A stretch of 64,000 nucleotides of DNA from assembly GCA_004154925.1 (NCBI GenBank), contig QJNS01000005.1:186001-250000 (forward strand), read 5' to 3'. Position 1 is the stretch's first letter. The number at the start of each line of letters is the position of its first letter. The notes below the pieces were generated by a model, which was given only the letters and a program-made list of their open reading frames with translations, made no database searches and was not told the DNA's origin. Shown in pieces: positions 48,104 to 59,694 of this stretch. The position numbers and the translations under genes are program-made. This DNA is from Monosporascus cannonballus (lineage: Eukaryota; Ascomycota; Sordariomycetes; Xylariales).

Positions 48104-51100
48104 GAAACCCTAGAAAAACATAAGAAACATATTACTTAAATGCTTAAAACTTTAGACGAAACCAACATTCGGGTTAACCCTACCAAAAACGTATAATATA
48201 CCCAAAAATTGGATTTTTTGGGATTTATTTTTATACCAGGACAAATTTAAATTTAACGTTCTAAATTAGAAACAGTTAAGGATTAACTTATCCCTAATAA
48301 GGCGACCGTTATAAATATTCGATAAATCTTAAGATTTACGGATTACGTACGTAATTTAATTAAGAGATATAAAAATATAATTAGGCCTTTAATAAAACTT
48401 ACCACTAAGGAATACGTTAAAAAAGAATTCGAACTTCCAAAAAAAATAAAAAAAACGTTCCAGGAATTAAAAAAAATAATTACTAGCGGATTTATCGTAA
48501 AGATACCAAATCCAAATAAAAAGAAACGCCTAAAGATAAATACCTTAAAATACGTTTTAGGTGCAATTTTAAAATAACTAAAAAATAACGGCAAATAATA
48601 CCTAATAGTATATTATTCGAAAGCATTCCGAGATATAAAACTTAAATATCAGATTTACGATAAAAAGTTATTAATAATTATTAACGCTTTTAAAGAATAG
48701 GAACCTTTTTTTAGCGGAATAAAGGAACCTTTCGATATTTATTTAGATTATAAAAATTTTACGCGATTTATAAAAACCTAAAAGTTAAATAAACGATATA
48801 AAAGATAATAGATTTTCCTATTTAGATTTAACTTTAAAATATATTATATCAAAGGAAAAAAAAATATCCAGGCGGATATTCTTAGTCGCAAAGGAAATTA
48901 CGATTTTAAAATTCCCAAAAAAAAAAACATATAAATATTATAATATAATAAGGATAAAACTATATATTTATGTAAAATAATAAGGAAATTAATTACCGAA
49001 TTTTTAATACGGTTCTAGAATTTTTACGATATAAAAAAATAAGAAAAAATTTAGCAATTAAAAAGGTAATTAAGAAATTAGTTATTATATTACGGCAAAA
49101 TTTACGTTCTTAAGGATTAATAAGAATAATTCGTAAAGGAATTCCATAAAAACCCGTTATACGGATATTAAAGGATTTTTAAAATTACTTGACGATTATA
49201 AGAACAATACGATTTTCCGGAATTATGCCGTATTATTAAAAAAGTAATTAAAAATTATAATATTTACAATAAGGCTAAAATAGTATGCCATAAGCTTTAC
49301 GGGTTATTATAATTTACCGATATTCCTGATAAAATATAGAATATTATAATTTAGGATTTTATTATTAATTTATTTTTATTTAAAGACCTAATTACTGGAG
49401 TCGAATACGACGGAATATAAATAATTATTAACAAATTTACCAAATATGGGTATTTTTTATTTTTTAAAGGAAATATAACGGCAGAATAATTAGCTTATGC
49501 CTTTATTAAATAATACCTTAATAAATATAAGATATTTAAAAAAAATCGTTTTAAACCAAAATACGTTATTTATTTTAAAATTCGACATTAATTTCTTTAA
49601 ATAAATTAATATTAAATTTAAATTTTTAATAACGTATTATCCTTAAACGGATAATTAAACCGAAAAATTAAATTAGACTTTAAAATAATATTTGCGAAAT
49701 TACGTTAATTACTAGCAAAATAACTGGGTAAAGCTTTTACCGTTAATACAAATCGCCTATAACATATTTATTAACGAAAATATGGATATATTTTTTTATA
49801 CAGTTATATACGGATATAACGCAAAAATAAAACGACTTAAATAATTGCTTAATAAGGTACCAAAAATTGTTATAATTACCCTAAAAATAAAAATATTAAT
49901 AATAAAAATCAAAACGATTTAAGTTTATTTTTAAAAAGAATTGCATTTTTTATAATAATAAATAATTTAGCATTATAATAAAAAAAATTAAAGGATTAAT
50001 TTTAACGAAAAAAAATAAGGTTTACTTATTTTGTTAAAAATAAAATGTAATTTCGAACATTTTATAAATCAAAATAAAAAGGCCTAATAACAAGTTTGAT
50101 TTTAAAAAATTTAAATTTTTTAAAATTAATAAAGTTATTTCCAAAATTAATTACCGCTTATTATTACCCAAGAATATAAAAATATATCCTATTTTCCATA
50201 TTTCCTTACTTAAATTAACACCCGAAAACGCCTTTTTAAAAATAAGCCTGGAAATCGAAAAGGATTTTACCGAATACGAAATTAAATAAATATTAGATTT
50301 TAAAATAATTAAAAGTAAAATCCAATACCTAGTTAAATAAAAAGGATATTTACATAAAGAAAATACGTAAGAATTACTTAAGCACTTAACGAATGCGATG
50401 GATCTGGTTAAGACGTACCACCGCCAAAATCCTGACCGACCGTTTCCAATACGGCTAAGGTTGCAGGCGATAACGGTCCCCCGCTTAAAATTAAACCTTC
50501 GGCGTTCCAATCGAAAAAAATAAACGTTTCCAAAACGGTATCTATTTTAAATGCAAATTAAGCTTATTTTACGTCTATGCAACGTTATTTTTTTTCTATC
50601 CTTTTTCGTTTTTTTAATTAATTTAACTCTAAGCCTTTTTTTAATAACTTTACCGCCCTTTTCTTAAGGAAATTTTATTAAAAACGTAACCGTCTTAATT
50701 TTCTAACAAATTCTTTCGATTTTTCATTTTGACGACGTCGCAATTTATCCAGTTTTTTTTTAGCAACCTCTTAATAAGCCAGGAAGCTATCTTTAATTTC
50801 GCGTTGTTCTTTTTAAAAACGCTTTTACGTTTCGTTTATTTTCTTTAAGGAATTTATGGTTAAAACGTTATAAGAAAAACGTTAGTAACGAATATAACAA
50901 TTACAATTCGGGTAATCCAGCGCGTAAAAATAATTTTTTTCGCTAAGTCGAATATAGTTGGAATAAGCAAAGGCTTTGGTCCCGAACTTTTTAATCGATT
51001 TAATATGAATATTGCGGGAATCGCGTTAATTTAAGCGAGGTTTTCTTTTTTTTTTTCGGATACGGCCTATTATGGTAAAATCAGCTGGGATATTTTTAGG

Positions 51101-51176
51101 AATTATTTCCAACGAGGCGAAATGGCCATTTACGGTTTTTATCTTTGGGACAAAAATCCTTGGAAAGGGGAAATAG

Positions 51177-51594
51177 TATTACAGGAACAGGGGTTCCTAT
51201 CCCTAAGAAACTAACCCTTAAGGCTTAACGTAAGCCTATTACGGCTAAACTTCGGACAGGAAGGCTTGGCCTTATAAGTGATCTAGGTAATTTAGGTAAT
51301 CTGGGACTAAATCACATAAATTATATAAATCCATAATATATTTACTTTAAGGAATTAAGATATATAATAAATCGGACTTTCATATAAATAACACTTACTT
51401 AATTTCGTTCCTTAGTTATTAATTTAAGCTCTTAACCAGAGGTAACCGTACCGTTCTCTGATTAAAAGAGAAATACCTTAAAATCTCCTTAACAAACATA
51501 CTAAATCATTCCTCGCCTTATTATTACCTGCAAATCAAGACCCCTTTCGGATACTGTTCATACCTCCAGGTGGATGTATAACAGGTTCGTTATA
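51177..51594 (+). repeat. 3' LTR of the nested gypsy element
   Basis: 418 bp, starting TATTACAGG (G-to-A change of TGTTACAGG). It aligns end to end with the 5' LTR. Its inner side carries the mutations here and its outer side is better preserved. Confidence 0.92.
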
Positions 51595-53388
51595 ATACTT
51601 CAGGTAACTTAGCGACCGTACATTTCGTCCAGTTAACGCGTTAACGGAAATAATCTTTAATTACGTAATGAAAACGGTAATATATATTAAGGGCTTCGGA
51701 AATAATCTCATAACTTTCGGGGACGTTATTTTTTGCTATTTCCCACCTTATAAAATCGATTTCTAATATATCCTTAATATCGATAAGGTTATTCTTACTG
51801 CCGTCAGGGCGAATATTGATCCCATAATCGCGGAACGCCTTTTAAATTAGGTATTCTCGTTTAAAAAAACGCTCCTAAGTTTGTTAAACGATATACGTAA
51901 TTATAATACGGCGGTCCGAAACACTTTACGCCATAGGACTCCCATGTTATTAAAAATGTTAATCCTTTTTTTTCGCGATATACCTACCTGCGGATTTAAC
52001 AAACCATTCCTTAAAGGGGCCATTAATGGCTATATTTAAGGGCTGGAAAAAGCTTATACAGCCAGGTAAAATAAGCGCGGTAATAATATAATAACCGCGA
52101 AAAAGTTCCATAAGCTTCGGGGTTTTATGGAACGCTACCACGTCCATAATTAATAATGTATTTTCGCTATCCGCGTATTTCCCGAAGTTATTTACGATAT
52201 CTGTTATAATCTTTTCGTTATTGTATGCCTTTTCGTTAAACAGGACCTTTACGCCGGCTACGTATTACTTTTTTTTTTTCGTCAGGTATTTGGGAACGGT
52301 TTCCGGGAGCGCCGCGGAAAATAATTATGGGCTTTAACTTCTCCCGGCCTTTCTTATCAGCCCATATAAAAAGGATTAAGGTGGCCTATTTCTTATTTTA
52401 CTTATTGCGGTCCGATTTCGCGGTAACGGTCCGGAAGCCTTTAAAACTATATGTACAATTATCCACATATTCAAACGGAAGTAAAGTCTTATCCATATTA
52501 AGGATTCGGAAACGTAAGAAGCGGTTAAAATATGGGGCAAAAATTAGATTCGGGAAAAAAATTAAAAATATACTCCATCCTATTAACTAGGTTTTTCGGA
52601 TGCGGTCGCGGCTATAATATACGTCGTATAAAGCATAAAAAGTTATTTACGATTTTAATTACTTCGTCCGGAGGACGTATGGCCACCTTAATAATACGCT
52701 TTCGTACGATAGAATATCGTTAAAGGAAACCGTAAAACCACCCATTCGAAAAGGTAAAGGCTAACCGAGAATATATCGTTTCCCATATACGGCGCTTATG
52801 CTTACGGAATTATGTAACTGTAATAAGACGGCAATATGATTTCGTTTTAAGGAATTCTTGGAATAATTCCGCTTCAAGTTAGGGATATTACGGTAGCGTA
52901 TATTACGGAGGTTAATTAAGGATGGAAAATTAATTTTTCCATTACTTTATAATCGTAATTACGGATATCTTAAAAAAGCTATGGGCTTCTTTATACGTAG
53001 GCCGACGATAACCTTTGGGAAAGGCCAATACGCCATTTTTCGAACGTATAAAATTAATGGTAAAAGGGATTAAATACGTATATAGCTAAGTTAAGACTTC
53101 GATTTTCTTTTCGCGCGAATAAGAACGTTTAACGCGTTAAATGGGAACTGTACGTTTAATTATACGGTTACGGAATGCCTTCGGGCGTGGCCCAGAGCGG
53201 CGGCGAGATGTAAAATTAGCTAATCTGGGCTGGAGAGCTGCCATGATCACATACGGTAATAGGAAGAGACCTATATCTCAAGCTACGCTGAATATCACAT
53301 ATTAAATGGGCTTCTTCAAGAGCATATGGTCTCTTATCATGACGTACGGCAGCCCGAAAGCTAAAGTCTGATATTCGCCACAAACGGC

Positions 53389-53468
53389 AGCTAGGCTATA
53401 AGCGGCTAAAAGCCGTGGATGGGTGCAACTTACTGCAAAGCTAGGCTTTGTGTGGCTAGAAGCTTTGG
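53389..53468. repeat. Subterminal 30-bp direct repeats of the DNA transposon
   Basis: Two similar 30-bp units, 53389-53418 and 53439-53468 (AGCTAGGCT...GGCTA.AAGC..TGG), sit just inside the right terminal inverted repeat. Such subterminal repeats are common transposase-binding sites in pogo-type elements. That role is inferred. Confidence 0.5.
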
Positions 53469-53503
53469 TTAGCTTTTAACGAATTTCGAGGGTTAATACG
53501 GTA

Positions 53504-54240
53504 TTCCCAAGGTTCCTAAGTAGGTACCTAAAATTTGACTGAGCAGACAGTCACTACGCATTTGAGCGTTAGGTTCCCGCCCACCAGACGTCCGGGGCCA
53601 GCTATGACATGCGTTAAGCACTGATGCTGCTCGAGAAAGGAAGATGAGGAGTCTGGCGAGCTTGTGACTACAACCCACCATTTACAACCGGGGTGGGGGT
53701 TCGGGGTGGTTTAACCTACTTCTTACTTCCCTATGACGAGGAAGTTGGATAGGGCGGTGGACGGATTCGCAAATTCTAAGGTAGAGTTCACTCACGAAGT
53801 ATTCATGGGCTTAGGCCCGTAGGTGGTGACCTTGGCTAGAGTGGAAGCTTCTCGGAAAGCAGTGGCCGACTTGAAGTGGTGCTATATTCTCGGAGCGGGG
53901 GGCGACGTGGTTACTGTACCTTCGACGTAGCCGCGAGACCGGATTGGCTTTCCATGCTGACCTGGGCCGTCCTGAAGGAATGCGTTAAAAAGGCCATTCA
54001 CCATGGGGATATAGATTGTAATACCATGATCGCTATGCTAGAGCGACACTCCAGGACGAACCATAAGCAGGAAAGGAGGAATACAGCAATAGAGGCGCAA
54101 TTATCAAATGTACGTGATATGACCTACACGATACTCGACCAAATGAAGCGTAGGTTACAGCCAGAAGCTCTAAGGCCAACATTACTCGATTATGCCCAAT
54201 GCTGAATATATATACCCGGGTGTCTTATGCACGCGCACAC
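53504..54240. other. Flank between transposon and GT69 gene
   Basis: Composition returns to normal immediately after the transposon. A plus-strand frame (ATG 53954 to 54205, 83 codons) could be the 3' end of an old gene, but it has no recognisable domain. Confidence 0.35.
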
Positions 54241-55590
54241 TCATACTAAGGTCTCGTTCCACGGCCTATACGTCTGATCCTGCCAAACCGGGATGTTCAC
54301 GCACCAGACGCTATCCGGCGGCTGCTCCTTCCACTGGATCGGGTCGGACCCGTCATCGGCGGACGTCCAGTCCGAGGTGTAACCGAACTGTTTCTTGACG
54401 GCCTTGGACCCGGCGTTCGAGTACTCGACGTTGACGCTGGGCACGACGGCGATGCGGTTGAAGCCGGCCCACCACAGGTCCTTGCAGAACAGCGTGGGCT
54501 CGCCGCTGAAGCACTCGCCCTTCCTCGAGGCGCGGAACCTCACGGGCTCCCTCCCCTCCGTCTCCTTCGCGGCCTTCTCGCCGGCACGCGACAACCCCAG
54601 CAGCGGCGCGGCCGTGAAGGCGACGAGGCCGTTCCAGCAGGAGAAGACCTGGAAGGGCAGCTTCGCGTCGTAGCGGGCGCGCGTCTCGGGCTCGCCGGGG
54701 AACAGCTTCTTGTCGGTGACCTTCCAGGGCCCCGTGCCGGGGATGGGCGAGAAACCGTGGCCGCCAATCGTGCGGGCGATCCATAAATCGTAGAACGACA
54801 GCGTCCACTGGTGGAAGTTCCAGTCCATGGCGCACGTCATGTCGGCCCTCTGCTGCCTCCGCTGGTGGATGAGCTCCAGCATGTCCTCGGCGCATAGGGC
54901 CACGTCGTTGACGAAGACGACGGTAGTGTCGCCGTCGGGCGGCTTCATTGTCTGCGTCGACGTCGCCGAGTAGGTGATCTCGCCATCGTGCGAGTAATTG
55001 GTCAGGGGCGCTAGCGCTACGTTCCGCAGCTCGGCTAGCTTCTGGATCCTGACCACGTCCGTCCCTAGACTCCCCTCGGTCGGGTCAACGTTGCTGTGCT
55101 GCAGGCGGTACGGCAGGCCGATCTCGGTGAGGCCCGGCACGACGGCGGCTAGGACCTCGAGCGTGCCGTCGTCCGAGTTGCCCTCGACTACGGAGAGCGC
55201 GCACTCGGTGGGGCCCAGGAACTTGGCGACCTCGACGATGGACGCGAGCAGGCGCGAGAGCACCTCGATGTTCTGGCGCAGGTCGAGGGCGAAGAAGTAT
55301 TTGAGGTTCGGGCCGTCGCCGCCACGCAGGTGCTCGTAGCGGATGGAGACTCTGTCGACCGGGGGGCACGTGAGGCGCGAGAAGCGCGTGTCAGAGGGGT
55401 CGAAGACGCTGCGCACGTAGGCGACGACAGAGCGAAAGGAGCTATGGCCGACGACGTGGGAGAAGCCGGGAGCGGAAAAGGAGGCGGCGCTGTCGAGGCC
55501 GAAGAGCGACTGGGTGTTGACCAGGAGCAGCACGACCAGGAATGCAGCCACAGAGATCTGGAGCAGGTGACTTCGTGGAAACAGCCTCAT
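54241..55590 (-). CDS. GT69 family alpha-1,3-mannosyltransferase (CMT1/CAP59-like)
   Basis: Type II membrane glycosyltransferase of the Golgi, similar to cryptococcal alpha-1,3-mannosyltransferase Cmt1 and Cap59; it probably adds mannose to cell-wall glycans. Single exon, 449 residues. A short cytosolic N-terminus and one membrane anchor at residues about 9-28 (LLQISVAAFLVVLLLVNTQS) are followed by the lumenal catalytic domain. Landmarks are FFALDLRQNIEVL, SVVEGNSDDGTLEVL, VVFVNDVALCAEDMLELI, the TCAMDW segment with acidic residues likely to bind metal and sugar nucleotide, and CFSGEPTLFCKDLWWAGF near the C-terminus. The high-GC codon bias contrasts with the AT-rich transposon block that ends 740 bp away. 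Length matches the family. Confidence 0.92.
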   Translation of the reverse strand: MRLFPRSHLLQISVAAFLVVLLLVNTQSLFGLDSAASFSAPGFSHVVGHSSFRSVVAYVRSVFDPSDTRFSRLTCPPVDRVSIRYEHLRGGDGPNLKYFFALDLRQNIEVLSRLLASIVEVAKFLGPTECALSVVEGNSDDGTLEVLAAVVPGLTEIGLPYRLQHSNVDPTEGSLGTDVVRIQKLAELRNVALAPLTNYSHDGEITYSATSTQTMKPPDGDTTVVFVNDVALCAEDMLELIHQRRQQRADMTCAMDWNFHQWTLSFYDLWIARTIGGHGFSPIPGTGPWKVTDKKLFPGEPETRARYDAKLPFQVFSCWNGLVAFTAAPLLGLSRAGEKAAKETEGREPVRFRASRKGECFSGEPTLFCKDLWWAGFNRIAVVPSVNVEYSNAGSKAVKKQFGYTSDWTSADDGSDPIQWKEQPPDSVWCVNIPVWQDQTYRPWNETLV

Positions 55591-57626
55591 CTTGGTGACG
55601 CATGCACGAGCATTGCGGCTGTCGGAATACCAAGAAATAACCCCAGTCGAAGACTATACACCGTTCCGTAGTTTACTCGGGTGGCGGGTCGTAGAGGTGA
55701 ACTTGGTGATTGGCGATTGGTGTTTGTTTCTTTCTCGGGGTCTTTTTCAGCTGCTCTATCAGGTTGAGTGGAGCTGTTACTTAACGGGGTTTTACGGCGG
55801 CTTTAGTTAGTGGACAGTCTAAAGTCGTGCTACAAAGCGCTGACGTTAAGTCTTCGTACGGAAATACATCTTTGTCAACACCCGTACAAATCACCTGCCT
55901 AGGCAGCGTCGCTTTCAAGTTTTCCAAGCTTGTCCATAGCATCTCACTTTGATATAAGGAGTGGCGTATACCTTCCGAACTGTCTACAACAAAGGTCGGG
56001 TTGAAGATGGAGATAAAGCCGAGTACAGTTAGCTACATCCAGGTACCTACCCGAAATTAAGCTTCATAGCGCCATGCATTAGCGGCACAGGCTTACCCAA
56101 GGTAGGCCCAATGTCACATCCCCGAGTACGTACTATCAGAAGACTAGAGGACAACACCCTTCTCCCCTAGCATTGCGACTTCTAGAGACTTGAGAGCACC
56201 TTAAGTATGATAGTCCTAAGTCGTCGCTAGCGCCTCCCCCCGATAGTGGAAGCGCCACTGGGACTGATATCGAAGACTCGGTGCGTGTTGAATCTGAAAG
56301 ATTCCCTCTCTTGACGTCATACAGCATACCTGCAAGGCCTGTGTCACAAGCTCTAGTTTATACAAGACTACCAGTATACTCTGAGGAATTGGACACGAGA
56401 TTGCTTCCTTACATATGGTGCATGAGGCTCAATCTTTGCCGAGTCCGCAGCCATTACGGACCATGACACCGTCGCTACCCTTGCTATAATAGCCAGGGGC
56501 CCACAAAGAAGGGTATGATCGAGTAGCAGCCAGGGAGCCCATCTCGGACTCTGTGATGCCTGATGTAGGAGAGAAGAGAAGTTGCCATATCGAGGTATAC
56601 AAGCGTCATGGAACGAAGGAATCCGTAATGACTGCTGCGAACGCCATAGACCTAAGTACATACCAGAGAGAAAGTGCGAGAGCCAGTTCAGTAACTATGG
56701 TCAGGGATCCGAAATAGCGGGGGGGGGGGGGGGGGGGGGGCGGGGGGGGGGGGGGGGGGGGGGGGGGNNNNNNNNNNCCCCCCCCCCCCCCCCCCCCCCC
56801 GTGGCCAAGAGAAAGATAGCCCGTCTGACAACTGTCCAATTCAGCGGGATTACCGCTCGTGCCAATGGCATGTTGAGTCGGATTATTATTCCGGTGCGGG
56901 TTTCTAGTAATATCGCTTGGTATATTACACGTAATGCTCTGCGGGCAACTGCATTAGCTGGGGTAGTTAGCGGTTCCCGGTTGCCCCTATTCCTAGTTGA
57001 CGGCTTAACGGGGTTCTCCCTCTTGAGGGTGCCTCGAGCAAAATTAGACAGAATAGTGCTCAGTCATGTAATCCGATGACGATAGTAGCTGACAGCGGGC
57101 TTGGCCTTGCAGCAGCGCGTTAATGCATGGATCAGTTGATCAGCTAAGGTTCGTCGTCTTCATGAATCAATCTCGTTGCGACGAGGTCAGTCTACATGAC
57201 AGCACTTTCTTAGCTCCCGGAGGAAAATCTAAATAGGGCGGGTAATTTGGGCGAACCATTGAATATTTGCCTAGGCTATTAAAAATATTCCTACTTGAAC
57301 ATATAATACTCTGATAGGCATTCCTTCCAATGTATAGCTTTTATATTCTCTGTATCCGGTACAAATACGAGTACATGCGAAGGGGTCCCTTCGTGCTCAA
57401 GAGAAAGTGTATAGTGGCAAGCAGATCTAGGTTCAGCCGCCACTATTAAACATTGCGTTAATTTATCAACCTATATCTCTACATCCCGGAGTAGCTCGAA
57501 TATATCGCTGTTAATGTAAGTCCTCCTGCGAATTCTTCCAATTGTTCCATTTGGGCTCTTATTCTAGTCTATCTATTTAGCGCAGAAATATTGGACTATT
57601 TGTCCTCTTGCAACTATTGCGTCTCC
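55591..57626. other. Intergenic, about 2 kb, includes an assembly gap
   Basis: The promoter of the GT69 gene lies at the left. No gene is supported. The assembly gap with flanking homopolymers at 56719-56800 is listed separately. Confidence 0.4.
56719..56800. other. Assembly gap of 10 N flanked by poly-G and poly-C
   Basis: G runs at 56719-56740 and 56742-56767, ten N at 56768-56777, then C at 56778-56800. The strand-symmetric G/C runs around the gap are probably a sequencing or scaffolding artefact, or the two ends of a long G-tract that could not be read. Gap size is unknown. Confidence 0.95.
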
Positions 57627-58496
57627 TCAACAGTGTCCAGAAAACTTCTGTCTCTGTTTATGGTTACCGAAGAAGTCCAGCATCTCTATAAGGCCTACAT
57701 TAAGTGAACCTTGGTTAACACATGCTCGCAAGATAGGCAGGGCGTCGACTGTTTCTGACCAAGTTCCATGCCAGTCGGTTTCTTCTCTATGGTAGTAAAT
57801 ATAATTACGCTCCACATCCCCCCATTCTCGCGTAGTTATGCCCTCGTGTAATGAAACCTTCTGTACCTGCGACATCGACGACCCTTTTTTTCTCATTAGC
57901 TGTCGATTAATGGGGAAAATATTCCTTATGCGTCAGCTAGCAGCTTCTTCCGCTGATACAAAAGCGCAAAACTTAAGTATCAAAATGGCCAATTCATCTC
58001 CTTCTGTATTCAGCAATTGTCGTTCTCCTTGATTTTTCAGCTTCCCCATTTTGACATTCATACCGTAAAAACCGTCGGATTGTAATTATGTTATACGAAT
58101 TTGGCAGAACGGATAGCGAACTCCGGGCTTGCTTTGGTAAACTTGACGCAAAATATCCGTCCAGGAGGATTCGGGACAAAGATTTGAAGCGAGCTTGTAA
58201 CCGTATAGCTGGCTCCTTTGCATATTTATATGTTGGTCGGACCTAAGAACATGATTCGTCAATTGGGCCTATCTCTGCCGGGGTGTCTGTTTTCTTGGAG
58301 CCGTGCCGTTTCAGAACCCCTTAAGCGCCTGCATACGGGGCATGAAACGATTTCTCTCCACACCCATGCTAAAACAAGCTGACAGATTACTATATTTTCC
58401 GATCGAGGTGATGTTTCGCCGGTCACTGTTAGATCTGAAACTAATTCTCGAATATTTCGAGACCCAATCCCCTTTCCTCTCGATAAGCCAAATCAT
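57627..58496 (-). pseudogene. Possible decayed gene, one frame with four stops
   Basis: One minus-strand frame covers 290 codons with only four stops: TGA at 58311-58313, TAG at 58269-58271, TAA at 58086-58088 and TGA at 57933-57935. Each is one C-to-T change away from CGA, CAG, CAA or CGA. The frame includes protein-like segments such as GDELAILILKFCAFVSAEE. About 14 stops would be expected by chance at this composition, but over all frames of the window one such stretch is not extraordinary. No domain is recognised. Confidence 0.3.
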
Positions 58497-58559
58497 CTTC
58501 GTTGAGGGCTGTGCTGGCTTACTTGGTATGTGTCAAGGCTTGGAACTAACTCGAAGCAA

Positions 58560-59142
58560 TAGAGGCTTCATCCATCCTATGTATATGGCTCCGTGGGGCA
58601 TAAGTGCTGCGAGAACAGTGGAAGTTTTCATTGTGACCTTGATATGGTGCAGTACTTGAGCATCTCATCATAGACCTCGTTATCTTCGACCTTGGGCTAT
58701 AAATCAACAGTCAGTGGCGAGTATGTCTGGGATGACATGCCATATCCATTGGCACACGACTTAATTATCTCTATTGGAGGTATCAGACCCGCGAGAGCGG
58801 CTAATAGTAATCAACATGCATAATATCTGCGTGGATCTGAAATGTTTGATAATGCATGTCACATCAAACCATGCCGTGACAGACATCCGGCAGCCCCAAG
58901 CCCATGACCCGAAACTTCGAAACCGGGCATTTCACCAACGCGCATCGTTATAGAAGCCGAGCGCCTGCGGATGGTTGCGTTTATATATACGACGGTTGTA
59001 TTTAAGCTGGTGAGTGTCGCCGCCTAGATCACGAATCAACCAAGTCAAATCATCAGCCAGTCAATCTCCCTCGTACTCAAGCTCTCAGTCAACACACATA
59101 ACGTACAATATCTCTCTAGATCAAGAACATTCAACAAACAAG
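58560..59142. promoter_or_regulatory. Upstream region of the secreted-protein gene
   Basis: A TATA-like TTTATATATACG lies at about 58980-58991, some 155 bp before the ATG. It is followed by a CT- and CA-rich leader (about 59040-59130) typical of highly expressed filamentous-fungal genes. Confidence 0.45.
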
Positions 59143-59694
59143 ATGCATCAGTCGACGTTTTCCGCAATCTTCCTATGTAAGTCTGCCATTACTTCGGGGT
59201 TTCCGACAACGGCTCACATCAGTTGTCCAGTTGCGCTCTCCGTGCTGGCCTTGCCCAGTTCCCAGCTCACGCCCGATCCCGCCGGAGACCAGAACGTCGG
59301 CAATGGCGCCGGCGGGCAGTTCATCGGTGGCGCGTGTCTTAGCTCGGCCGACTGCGCGAGCGCATGTTGCGCGGCGCTGAACGGGGCCGGCATCTGCTCG
59401 GGCGTCGGCGCGCAGTTCCAGGCCGGGAAACAGGGCTGCGGCTTCGGGGACGGGGCCTTCGCGCCGAACCCCGTCTTCAATGATGCCCCGGCCGCCGGCG
59501 GTGCGGGCGCTGCCGGCGAAGCTGGTGGTCAGAATGTTGGGAAGGGTGACGGATCGCAGTTCATCACGGGACGGTGTCTTAGCGACGCGGATTGCGCGTC
59601 CGGGTGTTGCGCGAACCCTAATGGGGTGTGCTCGGCCGTGGCTGCAGCCTTCGAGCCTGGCAAGCAAGGATGCGGCTTTGTCGGAACCGCGTAA
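59143..59694 (+). CDS. Small cysteine-rich secreted protein with two tandem BAS2-like domains
   Basis: Predicted extracellular protein, 165 residues. Two exons, 59143-59176 and 59231-59694, with a 54-nt GT-AG intron. Splicing at 59230 creates an uninterrupted signal peptide (MHQSTFSAIFLFALSVLALP); using the AG at 59218-59220 would break the frame. The mature part is two copies of one module at residues about 29-75 and 110-160. Each module has the form QNVGxGxGxQFIxGxCLSxADCASxCCA...CSxxxAxFxxGKQGCGF, with six cysteines in the same spacing, joined by an Ala/Gly linker. The module resembles biotrophy-associated secreted protein 2 of plant-pathogenic fungi, which normally has one copy. A role in host interaction is inferred from similarity only; saprotrophs also have such proteins. 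Confidence 0.85.
   Translation: MHQSTFSAIFLCKSAITSGFPTTAHISCPVALSVLALPSSQLTPDPAGDQNVGNGAGGQFIGGACLSSADCASACCAALNGAGICSGVGAQFQAGKQGCGFGDGAFAPNPVFNDAPAAGGAGAAGEAGGQNVGKGDGSQFITGRCLSDADCASGCCANPNGVCSAVAAAFEPGKQGCGFVGTA

Larger units (their letters stand above)
44287..51599 (+). mobile_element. Full-length Ty3/gypsy LTR retrotransposon, RIP-mutated
   Basis: It spans 44292-51594 (7,303 bp) between 5-bp target-site duplications ATACT at 44287-44291 and 51595-51599. The LTRs are 44292-44709 and 51177-51594, each 418 bp. A purine-rich tract (GGAAAGGGGAAATAG) directly precedes the 3' LTR at about 51162-51176. Coding relics in order: a gag zinc knuckle at 46027-46068 (CFNCGRKGHFKNE, with the last Cys changed to Tyr by G-to-A), reverse transcriptase with the YLDD catalytic box at 48065-48103 (FVFVYLDDILIYS), and an integrase core near 49355-49530 (DFII...TGVEYDGI...KYGYFLFF). 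RT before integrase is the gypsy order. The interior is extremely AT-rich and full of TAA/TAG, so no protein can be made. Confidence 0.93.
43966..53503 (-). mobile_element. Pogo/Fot1-type DNA transposon, split by a nested gypsy element
   Basis: Perfect 34-bp terminal inverted repeats lie at 43968-44001 and 53468-53501 (CCGTATTAACCCTCGAAATT...). They are flanked by TA at 43966-43967 and 53502-53503, the target duplication of the Tc1/mariner/pogo superfamily. Without the nested retrotransposon the element is about 2.2 kb, normal for this group. The minus-strand frame near 51959-52147, with its upstream continuation, reads like a DDE superfamily endonuclease: LLIMD (an acidic catalytic position), FHKTPKLMELFR, LPGCISFFQPLNIAINGPFK. 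Many frame breaks and high AT show that it is inactive. The gypsy insertion separates the transposase 3' part (44002-44286) from the rest. Confidence 0.85.
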
